In this document: piece after piece, positions 30,918 through 40,213 of the stretch
Layout: each line of letters opens with the position of its first letter
Numbering within the stretch: position 1 is the stretch's first letter
NCBI RefSeq assembly: GCF_016638705.1
Contig: NZ_CP067341.1
Span: 3,413,501 to 3,477,500, forward strand
Direction: 5' to 3'
DNA length: 64,000 nt
DNA from: Lysinibacillus agricola
Lineage (GTDB): Bacteria > Bacillota > Bacilli > Bacillales_A > Planococcaceae
Notes under the pieces: generated by a model
What the model saw: the letters and a program-made list of their open reading frames with translations, nothing else
Databases searched by the model: none
Told to the model about the DNA's origin: nothing
Made by a program: the position numbers and the translations under genes

Positions 30918-31498
30918 ATCGTATCTAACAAGAATCTGTCTAATTTTCTCGGATAAGCCGAGGAAAAAGGCAGATTCTTTTTGTTTAAGAGATTTATTCC
31001 TTTAAGGACGCAAATTCCATCAATAATTCCCTGTGCAATTTCACTAGTAGTTAGCCATCTAGAGGAGTTGTTGTTTTCTATGACAAATCCAAGTTTAACC
31101 TCTCGATAAATTATATTAGGAGGCATATGACTTTTTTTATGGTCATTTATGTAAGAGCCACTTCCTTTAATATGGTATAAAATCACATTTTTTGTGGTAG
31201 GAATTGCTTGCAAAAGTGACTCCCAAATTCTTTTATCAGAGCCATGTATCCAGACAATAATGCAATCAAATGATCCATTAGTTTGCTGAGATTCTATTAA
31301 TGCCGATTTAAAGCTATTGTAATTTGTATAATCAGCTATTAAGGGTGTTAATTTCGAAGCATCTTTAGCTTCATTTATCAATCTTTGCATTTTGATCTGT
31401 TGTCTCCCGATAACCGTAACATGGTTCCCTTGCTTTATAAGCCATAAAGAGACATCCTTTAGCATTCCTGTTCCACCAATTACTAGCCAATGCTTCAT
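30914..31498 (-). CDS. Short-chain dehydrogenase-like protein
   Basis: This 194-residue Rossmann-fold protein has the dinucleotide motif [15 protein letters not shown] at residues 6-20 and an acidic ADYTNY segment near 65. The middle part shows no clear SDR YxxxK active site, so it may bind NAD(P) without the classical catalysis. Bacillus relatives are simply called short-chain dehydrogenases. The start follows AAGGAGGAGAG. It is a single gene convergent with mscL. Confidence 0.7.
   Translation of the reverse strand: MKHWLVIGGTGMLKDVSLWLIKQGNHVTVIGRQQIKMQRLINEAKDASKLTPLIADYTNYNSFKSALIESQQTNGSFDCIIVWIHGSDKRIWESLLQAIPTTKNVILYHIKGSGSYINDHKKSHMPPNIIYREVKLGFVIENNNSSRWLTTSEIAQGIIDGICVLKGINLLNKKNLPFSSAYPRKLDRFLLDTI
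30929..30985 (+). terminator. Terminator after mscL
   Basis: AAGAATCTG and CAGATTCTT form the outer stem and CTCGG-ATAAG-CCGAG an inner one, followed by TTTTGTTT. It lies inside the 3' end of the opposing SDR gene. Confidence 0.75.
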
Positions 31499-31697
31499 AT
31501 AACTCTCCTCCTTAAAGCATCTCCTACTATTCCTAGGTGATTTACCCTAAATAATCTCGCCAATTTTCTGAAATTATCTTGTTCTTCTTTAGTATACATG
31601 TTAAATTGGTAACAATTATTGAGAATATGGGAAAATGAGGTCTAGTCTTTCAGATAATTTGACTCCCCGTTATTATGATGAAGAAAAGAGTGACGAC

Positions 31698-32813
31698 ATG
31701 ACAAACAGCAGAAGTATTGAAACAAAACTTGTACAACTTGGGAATTTAAGTGATCCTATAACAGGTGCTGTCAGCCCACCAATCCATTTATCGACAGCTT
31801 ACAAACATACAGGTATCGGTGAATCTACTGGTTTTGATTATACACGTACAAAAAATCCAACTCGTGCCCTATTAGAAGCCGGAATTGCTGATTTAGAGGG
31901 CGGAGATATGGGCTTTGCCTGTAGCTCTGGTATGGCGGCCATTCAACTAGTTCTATCATTGTTTAAACCTGGTGATGAATTAGTGGTGCCTGATGATTTA
32001 TATGGTGGTACATATCGACTTTTTAATTTCTTTGAAGAAACATATAATATTAAGCCTGTCTACTCAAAATTTGAATCGATTGAACAGGTAGAAGCATTAA
32101 TCAATGACAATACGCGTGCCCTATTCATTGAAACGCCTACAAATCCGCTTATGCAGGAATTTGATTTGCAAGTGTATGCAGAATTAGCTCACAAGCATGG
32201 AGCATGGTTAATTGTAGATAACACGTTCTATACACCATATTTCCAACGTCCAATCGAATTAGGTGCAGATATTGTTATTCATTCGGCTACTAAATATATT
32301 GGTGGACATAATGATGTGTTAGCTGGTTTAGTTGTCGCTAAAGGTGCTGAATTAACAGAACGAATTGGCTTTATTCATAATGGTAGCGGTATGGTATTAG
32401 GTGCGATGGATTCGTGGTTACTTATTCGCGGCTTAAAAACATTGCATCTTCGATTAAAGCAGCACGATGCGAATGCGAAAGCAATTGCTGCATATTTAGA
32501 GGAAGAAGAGCTTGTGACAGATGTGCTTTATACAGGAAAAGGTGGCATGCTATCATTCCGCTTGAAAAACGCTGACTGGATCGACCCATTCCTTCGAAAC
32601 TTGCAGCTAATTACCTTTGCTGAAAGCCTTGGTGGTGTCGAAAGCTTTATTACATATCCTGCTACTCAAACACATGCAGATATGCCTTATGATGAGCGTA
32701 TTGAACGCGGTGTATGTGACCGATTACTCCGCTTCTCTGTTGGAATTGAGGAGGCTGAAGATTTAATTGCGGATTTAAAACAAGTATTCGATATCCTAAG
32801 AAAAGAGGTTTAA
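31698..32813 (+). CDS. metI: Cystathionine gamma-synthase / O-acetylhomoserine thiolyase
   Basis: This 371-residue PLP enzyme of the Cys/Met metabolism family joins O-acylhomoserine to cysteine (or sulfide). The cofactor Lys lies in VIHSATKYIGGHNDVLAG near residue 195, and family motifs TKNPTRALLEAGIADLEGG and SSGMAAIQLVL are intact. The ATG at 31698 is preferred to the longer frame starting at 31635, as AAAAGAGTGA precedes it. It is followed directly by metC, as in B. subtilis. No S-box leader is visible upstream, unlike in B. subtilis. Confidence 0.93.
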   Translation: MTNSRSIETKLVQLGNLSDPITGAVSPPIHLSTAYKHTGIGESTGFDYTRTKNPTRALLEAGIADLEGGDMGFACSSGMAAIQLVLSLFKPGDELVVPDDLYGGTYRLFNFFEETYNIKPVYSKFESIEQVEALINDNTRALFIETPTNPLMQEFDLQVYAELAHKHGAWLIVDNTFYTPYFQRPIELGADIVIHSATKYIGGHNDVLAGLVVAKGAELTERIGFIHNGSGMVLGAMDSWLLIRGLKTLHLRLKQHDANAKAIAAYLEEEELVTDVLYTGKGGMLSFRLKNADWIDPFLRNLQLITFAESLGGVESFITYPATQTHADMPYDERIERGVCDRLLRFSVGIEEAEDLIADLKQVFDILRKEV

Positions 32814-32815
32814 TG

Positions 32816-33982
32816 ATGAAGCAACATATTGAAACAAGCTTAATTCACGCAGGTGTTCGTGACGGCTATGAGAATAAAAAAGGTGCAGTCAATGTGCCTA
32901 TGTATTTATCATCTACTTTCCATCAGGAGAGTATCGATGAATTCGGCGAATATGATTATGCTCGTTCTGGTAACCCTACACGTGATGCATTAGAAAAAGC
33001 AGTAGCAGAGCTAGAAGGCGGTGTACGCGCCCATGCATTTTCTTCTGGGATTGCCGCTGTATCTGCAGCATTAATGCTATTATCGCAGGGTGATCATATT
33101 GTGATTACGGAGGATGTTTATGGTGGAACATACCGCTTCGTCTCCAAGGTTTTACCACGTCTCGGTATTACCCATACTTTCGTTGATTTCACAGATTTAG
33201 CAGCGGTAGAAGCAGCCATTACACCAGCTACAAAGCTACTATATATGGAAACACCGTCGAATCCAACACTTGGTATTACAGATATTCGCGCAGTAGTTGC
33301 ACTAGCCAAACAGCATAATTGCTTAACGTTTTTAGACAATACTTTTATGACACCTTTACACCAACGTCCACTTGAGCTAGGTGTTGATGTTGTTATTCAT
33401 AGTGCTACAAAGTTTTTATCTGGGCATTCCGATATTATCGCAGGATTGACAGTTACTGCTGACGAAAAGCTTGGTCAGGAGCTATACTTTATCCAAAATT
33501 CATTTGGCAATATACTAGGTGTACAGGACTCCTTTACCCTATTGCAAAATATCAAAACAACCGATGTGCGTTTTAGTCGTTCTGCTGAATCGGCACAAAA
33601 GATTGCGGAATTTTTAGCTGCAAATTCTCTTGTCGAGCAAGTATATTACCCGGGGCTTGCATCACATCCTGGCTATGAGATTCATCATAGTCAATCCACA
33701 AGTGCTGGTGCAGTCCTATCCTTCCGCCTACCAAGCTATGAAGCTGCAAAAGCGCTTGTAGAAGCGATGAAAATTCCAGTTTTCGCTGTCTCTCTTGGTG
33801 GCGTTGAATCGATTTTATCCTACCCTGCTAAAATGAGCCATGCAGCAATGGAGCCTGAGGAACGTGCTAAACGTGGTATTACTGACGGACTATTACGTTT
33901 CTCAGTAGGACTAGAGCATGTTGAGGATCTCATCGCTGATTTCGCACAAGCATTAGAAGTGATTGCCGTAAAGGCTATATAA
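32816..33982 (+). CDS. metC: Cystathionine beta-lyase
   Basis: This protein of about 388 residues is a PLP enzyme that cleaves cystathionine to homocysteine. It has YDYARSGNPTRDALEKAVAELEGG and the PLP Lys in VIHSATKFLSGHSDIIAG near residue 195. Sequence and order after metI mirror Bacillus metIC. The tandem ATGATG at 32813-32818 overlaps the metI stop (TAATGATG); the second ATG has the better spacing to AGAGG. The two genes are translationally coupled. Confidence 0.93.
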   Translation: MKQHIETSLIHAGVRDGYENKKGAVNVPMYLSSTFHQESIDEFGEYDYARSGNPTRDALEKAVAELEGGVRAHAFSSGIAAVSAALMLLSQGDHIVITEDVYGGTYRFVSKVLPRLGITHTFVDFTDLAAVEAAITPATKLLYMETPSNPTLGITDIRAVVALAKQHNCLTFLDNTFMTPLHQRPLELGVDVVIHSATKFLSGHSDIIAGLTVTADEKLGQELYFIQNSFGNILGVQDSFTLLQNIKTTDVRFSRSAESAQKIAEFLAANSLVEQVYYPGLASHPGYEIHHSQSTSAGAVLSFRLPSYEAAKALVEAMKIPVFAVSLGGVESILSYPAKMSHAAMEPEERAKRGITDGLLRFSVGLEHVEDLIADFAQALEVIAVKAI

Positions 33983-33987
33983 TGAAA

Positions 33988-34024
33988 TAACCGCGTCTCC
34001 AAATTATTGGAACGCGGTTTTGTT
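33988..34024 (+). terminator. Terminator of metIC
   Basis: AACCGCGT-CT-CCAA-ATTA-TTGG-A-ACGCGGTT followed by TTGTTT, six bases after the metC stop. Confidence 0.85.
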
Positions 34025-34054
34025 TAATATATGCAACTTATAAATGTTTAACAA

Positions 34055-34483
34055 TCAATTGTTAACACGAGCTAACACTCGATACAAATAATCTCCATGT
34101 CCCTTTGCTAATGCCACTTCTTGCTCATCTGCTATCCAATAAAATGAAAATTCTAAGCCCGCCTCGTTTACACCTGTCGGACAATGCTTCCATAAATCTC
34201 GTTTTTCATTTGTCGTTAAATGATAAAAATAACGTTTTTGTAATACCCCTGAATGATGATTAAAATGATCCTGTGCAATTAACCCCTTAACTGCTAGATA
34301 GCATAAACCTGTCTCCTCAAACATCTCTCGAGTTACAGCCTCTAGCGGTGTTTCCCCTTCCTCTACCGTGCCTTTCGGAATTTGAATTCCTGCTCCTTCT
34401 GTATTTTGCTCAAATACTAGCACTTGTAACTGCCCCTCATGCTCTCTCGTAATATAGCCAAATGCCTTTTCAACAACTTGCAT
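34055..34483 (-). CDS. Nudix hydrolase
   Basis: This 142-residue protein has a complete Nudix box at about residues 34-57: GTVEEGETPLEAVTREMFEE, then TGL, matching GX5EX7REUXEEXGU. Nudix enzymes cleave nucleoside diphosphates linked to another group; the substrate cannot be told. The ATG at 34483 has AGGGAG upstream and is chosen over an in-frame ATG six codons earlier. It diverges from the GNAT gene. Confidence 0.85.
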   Translation of the reverse strand: MQVVEKAFGYITREHEGQLQVLVFEQNTEGAGIQIPKGTVEEGETPLEAVTREMFEETGLCYLAVKGLIAQDHFNHHSGVLQKRYFYHLTTNEKRDLWKHCPTGVNEAGLEFSFYWIADEQEVALAKGHGDYLYRVLARVNN

Positions 34484-34552
34484 GAAGTCATCTCCCTTCA
34501 TCTGATTTAATGTTACAATAAATAGAATAATTGGAATTGTAGGTGAAAAGTA

Positions 34553-35038
34553 TTGAGTTCAATTATAAGACATATGCAAAAGAATGACATCATTTTTGTG
34601 CAAGAAATTGCCAAAAAAAGTTGGCATCAAACATACGAAGGGATTATCCCAAATGACATTCAAGATCGTTTTTTACAAACTGCTTATAGTAGTGAGCGAT
34701 TACTAGGTCGTTTAGAAAATAGTCTATTTTTAGTTGCTATACTTGAAGATTCGATAGTAGGCTTTGCCAATTTTTCAAATGTTGTAGATGGTGAGGCAGA
34801 ACTTTACGCCATATATTTACTTCCTGAAACGCAGGGCAAAGGAATTGGTACAGCCCTATTACGGGAAGGGATCAATTTGCTTCCAGATGTAACGTCACTT
34901 TTAGTTTGTGTAGAAAAGGAAAATGCGATTGGCATGAACTTTTATCAAGCGAAGGGCTTCAAGAAATTGGAGGAGTTTGATGAGTTATTTGATGGTCATT
35001 TATTGAAAACAGTTAAACTCGGCTTAACTATAACTTAG
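34553..35038 (+). CDS. GNAT family N-acetyltransferase
   Basis: This 161-residue GCN5-related acetyltransferase has the acetyl-CoA motif LLPETQGKGIGTALLREG at about 95-112 and FYQAKGFKKLEEF near 137, the usual motif B. The start is TTG at 34553 with AGGTGA upstream. The substrate is unknown. It is a single gene with a terminator directly after it. Confidence 0.88.
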   Translation: MSSIIRHMQKNDIIFVQEIAKKSWHQTYEGIIPNDIQDRFLQTAYSSERLLGRLENSLFLVAILEDSIVGFANFSNVVDGEAELYAIYLLPETQGKGIGTALLREGINLLPDVTSLLVCVEKENAIGMNFYQAKGFKKLEEFDELFDGHLLKTVKLGLTIT

Positions 35039-35080
35039 TGTAACGGAGCTATAACTTACTCCGTTACACATTTTTTATGT
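35039..35080 (+). terminator. Terminator after the GNAT gene
   Basis: GTAACGGAG, a 9-nt loop, CTCCGTTAC, then a T-rich tail ATTTTTT. Confidence 0.8.
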
Positions 35081-35083
35081 AAT

Positions 35084-35435
35084 CTATGCAAGATGGATTT
35101 GCTCGGATTGGATGACAAGTGCTGTTAAACCTGAATTACTACCAGATTCATGTGCCTCTCCTGTTTGCCAAAGAACACCGTCCCCAGTTTTTAGGAGTAC
35201 TTTCTCTTGATCCTCACCGCAAGCCCATCCTTCCCCCCTGAATCACAATAAATAACTGTGGTACAGGCGCCTCATGCATCCCAACAACACCACCAGGCTC
35301 TATATACATAAAGCCAATATTCGTAGGTTCTACTGTTTTCATGATCTTTGTATAAAAGACGTCTATCGAATCATAATTTATAACTTGATTAGACAAATCT
35401 TGTGAGAATTTAAATATTTCCATATATTTCCACAT
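35084..35435 (-). pseudogene. Cupin-like protein with a single frameshift
   Basis: The first 70 codons (ending QLFIVIQGG) read as the first half of a cupin barrel (FMYIEPGGVVGMHEAP, then QLFIVIQG). The frame then ends, while a +1 shift continues as GEGWACGEDQEKVLLKTGDG and VLWQTGEAHESGSNSG to a stop at 35084. The shift lies in a run of six C at 35233-35238. It could be a real mutation or a homopolymer sequencing error; if corrected, the protein would have about 115 residues. Confidence 0.75.
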
Positions 35436-35479
35436 TTCCTTCCATGAATGGTTATATCTAATTCTATTATTCTCTCATG

Positions 35480-36016
35480 CTATGCTAATTCTTCCTGTGC
35501 AAATGCTAACAGCGCCCCATCTTCTTTCTTGAAATAAAAAGCAATGGCATCATAGCCATTTCTTTTTATTGTCTCCCAGTCTGCTGTATCTCCGTTGATC
35601 AGCTGTACGTAATTTTGGTCATCTATCTCATAATCGTCTTCTTCTTCATCATAGTCAATATTATAAAAAAACGATAATACAAGCTCTGTTGCGGGCATGT
35701 TATATTTTTGAAGTGGACGGTTGACACGTTGTTCTTCTGTATATTCATCACAAAAAAGCGCGTTATAGCCATGTATGGACCCATCAAACAGCAAAATCCC
35801 CTCCGCTGTTAAAGGATCCTTTGCGACGATTTTAGCAGTTGAGCCTGTAATGAAAGGCATGACCTCCCCCTCAAGCGATAACAAATCGCCATAATACCAA
35901 ATTTCAAATTGTTGATTGCCAGTGCTAGAGAAAAGCTGTAATTGTGATTCAACATCGCTCAGTTGTTGTACATTTTCTGCAAATGGCTGTAAATACGTTG
36001 GAATTGGAATGATCAT
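35480..36016 (-). CDS. Hypothetical protein, acidic
   Basis: This 178-residue soluble acidic protein has a cluster NIDYDEEEDDYEIDDQNY near residues 118-135 and no signal peptide or membrane segment. I do not recognise it. It sits behind a broken YwqG/DUF1963 gene, and in Bacilli such genes often lie in toxin-immunity islands, so an immunity-type (SUKH-like) role is possible but unproven. The ATG at 36016 has AAGGAGAG upstream. Confidence 0.6.
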   Translation of the reverse strand: MIIPIPTYLQPFAENVQQLSDVESQLQLFSSTGNQQFEIWYYGDLLSLEGEVMPFITGSTAKIVAKDPLTAEGILLFDGSIHGYNALFCDEYTEEQRVNRPLQKYNMPATELVLSFFYNIDYDEEEDDYEIDDQNYVQLINGDTADWETIKRNGYDAIAFYFKKEDGALLAFAQEELA

Positions 36017-36046
36017 CGCTTTCTCTCCTTTTTGTCGGATAAAATA

Positions 36047-36106
36047 CTAATCAATCGTTTGCTGAAATTTTTCGACTGCAAAGCGAATTTTAATTTGATT
36101 TTCCAT
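36047..36106 (-). CDS. Possible 19-codon ORF between the broken ywqG and the acidic protein gene
   Basis: MENQIKIRFAVEKFQQTID follows an excellent GGAGGCGGGGAG site. It could be a leader peptide, the start of a gene whose remainder has been lost, or chance. The strong ribosome site is the only support. Confidence 0.3.
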   Translation of the reverse strand: MENQIKIRFAVEKFQQTID

Positions 36107-36121
36107 GTCTCCCCGCCTCCT

Positions 36122-36993
36122 TTAAAAACATTGTAAAACAACCCATGCTTTATCAAATTGTTTATTTTTACAATCTTCCTCACGAATCCAGAAGTACAAT
36201 CTGCCACTATCGCCCCACATAAACCCTAGATCATCCTCCGAATCAATTTGGAGTAATAATCGCCAATCAGTCGCTCCTGCTTCTAATTCCTTTCATAAAG
36301 GATTGCTATAACCTGTTGAGTCGCCACAATATAAGCCATTTGTCACCAGTTGACATTCCAAATACATGTCACCTTGAATCGCATCTGGATAACCGTCTAT
36401 GCGATGAGTAGCCCTAGCATCTACCTCCATCCACTCGTATTCAAAATCTCTGTAGCTATCAGCCTCCTCTTCATTTAAAATTTCTTGTAAAAACATCGAG
36501 TATGGCGAGTCCCATGATGGAAGTGTCACTTCATTTTCAAATTGTAGCGCCGCGCTGTCGATGTTACCATGCTCGTGTAATGATGCGGGAATTTCCATTC
36601 TATTCAGGCTACTAGTCTCTTGAGAGAAGTAGAAAACTTTAAAGCCATCATAATCTTTCGGGTCGTATCCCCAAGGTTGCTCGACAGATCATAGAAAAAG
36701 GACAGCACACCATACGTGGGTCATAAGCTGTTTGTATCGTAAGGCTTTATTTCTATTAGATTTAGTTGGCAAAGAAAATACAATGGTCTATTGTCGTTTG
36801 TATAGGGCCATGAAAAATTTGATGGTACATCCGGACAGCCACCAATTTTTGAGCTACCAATCTGAATTTTTTCTTCAGGTATTTGGTTTACCATCATTCG
36901 AATGGATTCCTTTGCGAGAGGTAATAATTTCTCTGCTTTATGCGCTAAGCCAAATTCCTTTAATCCCTTTTTTAGTTTTTCTACGTTGCTCAT
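36122..36993 (-). pseudogene. ywqG: YwqG/DUF1963 family gene, disrupted
   Basis: The parts together cover a whole DUF1963 protein: start MSNVEKLKKGLKEFG, KIGGCPDVPSNFSWPY, LSFFYDLS, WGYDPKDYDGFKVFYFS, then WRLLLQIDSEDDLGFMWGDSGR and LYFWIREEDC at the end. It is broken by two in-frame TGA codons (36723-36721 and 36295-36293) and a frameshift near 36680-36690. Other Bacilli have intact ywqG next to toxin-type genes. Here it is dead unless TGA is read through, for which there is no evidence. Confidence 0.85.
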
Positions 36994-37082
36994 TTATTTT
37001 CCCCTCCTAAAATCTCGTATTTTTTTCATATATTCATTTTATCAAAACAAATAGAAAAACCCCATAAATTAACAATAAAACA

Positions 37083-37110
37083 AAAGAAAAACCCAGAATA
37101 TGTTCTGGGC
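37083..37110 (-). terminator. Terminator of the ypzG-like gene
   Basis: On the minus strand, GCCCAGAA-CATA-TTCTGGGTTTTTC, 28 bp after the stop. The terminator after the second, degraded copy (54930-54958) has the same core. Confidence 0.8.
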
Positions 37111-37137
37111 TTGATGACACTTACTTTTCTAGCATGA

Positions 37138-37290
37138 TTAAAACTGTCGGGCTCTTGCTTCACTTCTCAAGATACGGTTATGGAGAGTAATCTCCGTTTC
37201 ACCATTTACTTGAGATTTTGAATGCTTAATCCTTGACCAGTTGCGGTGGATTTTTTGAGATTTTGGGTCTAAATGTTCGAACCTACTCAT
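37138..37290 (-). CDS. ypzG: YpzG-like small protein
   Basis: This 50-residue basic protein, MSRFEHLDPKSQKIHRNWSR, then IKHSKSQVNGETEITLHNRI, resembles the YpzG-like family by its SQVNGET core. The ATG at 37290 is placed by AGGAGG nine nt upstream. In B. subtilis such small basic proteins are typically sporulation-linked and of unknown function. A degraded second copy with the same ribosome site and terminator lies at 54985-55131, so the gene was duplicated. Confidence 0.7.
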   Translation of the reverse strand: MSRFEHLDPKSQKIHRNWSRIKHSKSQVNGETEITLHNRILRSEARARQF

Positions 37291-37383
37291 TCGCGCCATC
37301 CTCCTCATCAATATAGATTTCATAAGTGAAACCTTTTTTAGTATGACCTTGCGATTAAAAATTATTCAGTTTTCTATATACCA

Positions 37384-38169
37384 TTAATCCCACACCTCTT
37401 GTAATGTACTCCTAAATAACTCATCTAATTTTTGTGTAGAATCATCCACTTTAACATTAAGATTTTTACAGTATGTCTCAATATGCTTTATTTCTTTATC
37501 TAAATACTCATTAATACTTTCAATTCGTGGCTCCATATTTAGTTCTTCACCAGCCATTTTTCTCTGTAAAAGTTGCTGAATTTCCGTTTTTAAAGGACCA
37601 TCAGAGATTATTTCATTTAATAATTCCTGAAAATCAATTGGTGGAACTGTTTCATTATTCTCTATCCATTTACATGCTAAAACTGGTCTTAGGACATAGA
37701 AATATTTTTTTATTTTTACCTCTGAGCCCTGTAAATACTCTCGATAATTGTTTTTAGCCATATTCAAATAGTGATATAAGCTTGCATTTGGATAAAATAC
37801 TTCTTTTTCCAGTGACCGTACATTGTCAATAAATGAATATTGCTGGTCATAAACAATATTGCTTCGTAACCATTCTAAAAGAGGTGGATTACTTTTGCGA
37901 AATAGCCTTAATGCTTTTGTTATTTCCCAACCACTAATATCCAACAAATCATTGATAGGCACTTCAATGACATCCCTCTTAGCACCAATTCCTTGAGGGT
38001 CGATGGAAAGATACCACTGAGATTTATGAATATATATAAAACGAACATCATAATCACTATCCTCGGAAGGAAATCCCCAAGCTCGACTACCCGATTCTAC
38101 AGCATATAAAATTTTTATATGATACTCTTTTTCGATTTCTTTTAATTTATTTAATATAATTTCCCTCAT
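37384..38169 (-). CDS. RlaP/YcgL-type nucleotidyltransferase
   Basis: This 261-residue protein of the DNA polymerase beta superfamily has the nucleotidyltransferase motif ESGSRAWGFPSEDSDYDVRF at about residues 25-44, giving GS and the D-x-D metal ligands. The rest is helical, as in the YcgL/RlaP group, which is associated with RNA-repair ligases in some bacteria. No RNA ligase is adjacent. The substrate is unknown. The ATG at 38169 follows AGAAAGTGG, a weak site. Confidence 0.8.
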   Translation of the reverse strand: MREIILNKLKEIEKEYHIKILYAVESGSRAWGFPSEDSDYDVRFIYIHKSQWYLSIDPQGIGAKRDVIEVPINDLLDISGWEITKALRLFRKSNPPLLEWLRSNIVYDQQYSFIDNVRSLEKEVFYPNASLYHYLNMAKNNYREYLQGSEVKIKKYFYVLRPVLACKWIENNETVPPIDFQELLNEIISDGPLKTEIQQLLQRKMAGEELNMEPRIESINEYLDKEIKHIETYCKNLNVKVDDSTQKLDELFRSTLQEVWD

Positions 38170-38197
38170 GTAAACACCACTTTCTTAATTTAGTCAT

Positions 38198-39844
38198 TTA
38201 AAGCATTTGGCTTGTATCAACTATACCTGTTTTATCATATACTCTAAGCTGATTTCGACCGCTTTTCTTTGCAATATAAAGTGCTTGATCCGCGCTGTCG
38301 AGCAGTTCGTAAAATGTTGAAATATTTTTAGAATGACCGAATCCTGCGATGCCGATACTCACTGTCACATTAATCTCTAAATTATCCGCATTATAAGGAT
38401 TTTCTTCAACATGTTGCCGAACTCTTTCTGCTATTTTTACTGCACTCTCCAGCGTAGTATTTGGAGATAAAATGACAAACTCCTCTCCCCCATACCTTGT
38501 AATAATGTCGATTCTTCGTACAGAATTTGTAATGATGTTTGCGACGTGCTTTAGTACTTCATCACCGGTTAAATGTCCATATGTATCATTGACCTTTTTG
38601 AAAAAATCAATATCTATCGCTATACATGAACAATGGTTTTGTTCTTCTAAACATTTCTGAAAAACAAGCTCTCCCTGCTCAATCAAATAACGACGATTAT
38701 ACAGCTTCGTCAACTGACAGGTAATTGATAATTCTTTCAGTAATATAGTATCTTTTCTCACCTTGGCACTCATTTCATTGAAGGATGAACAAAGCTCCTG
38801 AAATTCTTGCGCATAAGGTGCCATCTGTTGTGCATTTATTTGATAATCATAATAACCTTGTTCTACCTTGCCAACACCTGTAAGAAGCTGCTGGATTGGT
38901 TCTTCAATTTTTTTAGAGAGATGTAACATAATTTTAATCGTAAAAAATGAACCAACCACTAAACAAAAAGTGATCCATAGAAATCTAATGATTAATGGTT
39001 TATATGCCTCTAACAGACCAATTTCTGATAGGATAAACCATTTCCCTTGATTTATAGGCTTACTTTTAGCAAGAACCCACTTACCATTCGCGTCTTTATA
39101 AATATCGAGATTGCTTGTTGTATTTTTTAAAGCAAAGTTCATAATATGCTCATCGACTGGGTAATTTTCAGAAAACATTTGTGGTTTATTGTTAAATTCA
39201 GTGAGCATAGTGCCATCCTGATTGACAATGTAGGCATGACCTAAAAAGCCAACTCTCGATTCATGTAACAGTTGGTCGATAGTGTTCAAATTTACTGTTC
39301 CAAAAACAACACCATTAAATTGTTGTTCATTAATAATAGGCGAAGCAAATGCAATAATAGGCTGATTTGTGACTTTACTTATTAAAATATCTGTTATATA
39401 TGCTTGTTTCGTTTTTTTAGCAATTTGAAAATATTCACGGTCATTCACATCCACACCAGCACCATTTGTACTGTATTCAGTAACTGTATCAAATTGCACG
39501 ATGCCCTCTTTATTAACGAATATTAAGTCTGTAAAATTTGTTTTTTCTTTAAAATCTTGAAAAAAAGCTTGCGATTTTTCAACATTATAGTCCTTTACAA
39601 AATCTAAATTAGCTATTGTATGTATATCACTGGATCGCTCTGATAACCAGCTTTCAAAAAAATATGTTTGGGCATCCAAATAATGCGTCATCTCTTCATT
39701 TTGATGTTGAATGGTTTGCCGATATTCAATATAAAACGTTGGAATAAAAATACAAAGACCAATGATAAAAGTAATCCATACAAGTGTTCGATGAAGCTGA
39801 CCTTTTATCGTGTTTGGCTGTGGAAACTTTTTTAAAACCCTCAA
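38198..39844 (-). CDS. Membrane diguanylate cyclase with Cache sensor
   Basis: This 548-residue protein has TM helices at about residues 20-40 and 285-305 enclosing a Cache-type extracellular sensor (FVNKEGIVQFDTV, then DVNDREYFQIAKKTKQAYIT). A HAMP-like stretch and a C-terminal GGDEF domain follow, with RYGGEEFVILSPN intact. The inhibitory I-site RRID lies exactly five residues before GGEEF, so product feedback is expected. It makes cyclic di-GMP from GTP. I prefer a TTG at 39844, with TTGGAGG eight nt upstream. The ligand is unknown. Confidence 0.9.
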   Translation of the reverse strand: MRVLKKFPQPNTIKGQLHRTLVWITFIIGLCIFIPTFYIEYRQTIQHQNEEMTHYLDAQTYFFESWLSERSSDIHTIANLDFVKDYNVEKSQAFFQDFKEKTNFTDLIFVNKEGIVQFDTVTEYSTNGAGVDVNDREYFQIAKKTKQAYITDILISKVTNQPIIAFASPIINEQQFNGVVFGTVNLNTIDQLLHESRVGFLGHAYIVNQDGTMLTEFNNKPQMFSENYPVDEHIMNFALKNTTSNLDIYKDANGKWVLAKSKPINQGKWFILSEIGLLEAYKPLIIRFLWITFCLVVGSFFTIKIMLHLSKKIEEPIQQLLTGVGKVEQGYYDYQINAQQMAPYAQEFQELCSSFNEMSAKVRKDTILLKELSITCQLTKLYNRRYLIEQGELVFQKCLEEQNHCSCIAIDIDFFKKVNDTYGHLTGDEVLKHVANIITNSVRRIDIITRYGGEEFVILSPNTTLESAVKIAERVRQHVEENPYNADNLEINVTVSIGIAGFGHSKNISTFYELLDSADQALYIAKKSGRNQLRVYDKTGIVDTSQML

Positions 39845-39964
39845 AGCACTAACCTCCAAATTAATCTAAATATTTCCTTAAAATGGGCAATAAATAGTAT
39901 TTATTCATTAAAAATACCACAACCGAATGATTGTGGCAGTGAGAAATTTAATATTAAGAAAAAT

Positions 39965-40213
39965 TTATTGCAATAAAATTTGAAGAATTGTAATAAATAC
40001 AGCCGCGACAATGGGCACTACTTTCAAAGAGGTGTAGCCGATTGAAGATGTACATATTGGCTCTAACGGATCCTTCGTTGGTGAAGCTAAATACTGAAGA
40101 AAACGTTGCCAACGACTTTTCTTATATGTCAATAGCTGCTCGGGAATCTCCACTTTATCGTCATCTAAGCTGTTTTTTAACCATTGCTCTTTTTGAAATT
40201 CATCCTTAAGCAT
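39965..40213 (-). CDS. Small single-pass protein after the ECF gene, candidate anti-sigma
   Basis: This 82-residue protein has a charged cytoplasmic N-terminus (MLKDEFQKEQWLKNSLDDDK) and one membrane segment at the very end (VPIVAAVFITILQILL). The topology and its position, overlapping the ECF sigma gene by 8 bp, suggest an anti-sigma factor, although there is no zinc motif and no extracellular domain. The start at 40213 has AAGGAGG six nt upstream. Function is inferred from context. Confidence 0.65.
   Translation of the reverse strand: MLKDEFQKEQWLKNSLDDDKVEIPEQLLTYKKSRWQRFLQYLASPTKDPLEPICTSSIGYTSLKVVPIVAAVFITILQILLQ

Noticed and set aside
31500..31697. S-box (SAM) riboswitch before metI
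   Set aside because: None of the conserved S-box segments is present, although metI has one in B. subtilis.
36013..36207. 64-codon minus-strand frame
   Set aside because: It overlaps the true C-terminus of the YwqG gene in another frame and has no independent signals.
36122..36993. Selenocysteine or TGA read-through in ywqG
   Set aside because: A frameshift is also present and no SECIS-like element is seen, so decay is the simpler explanation.
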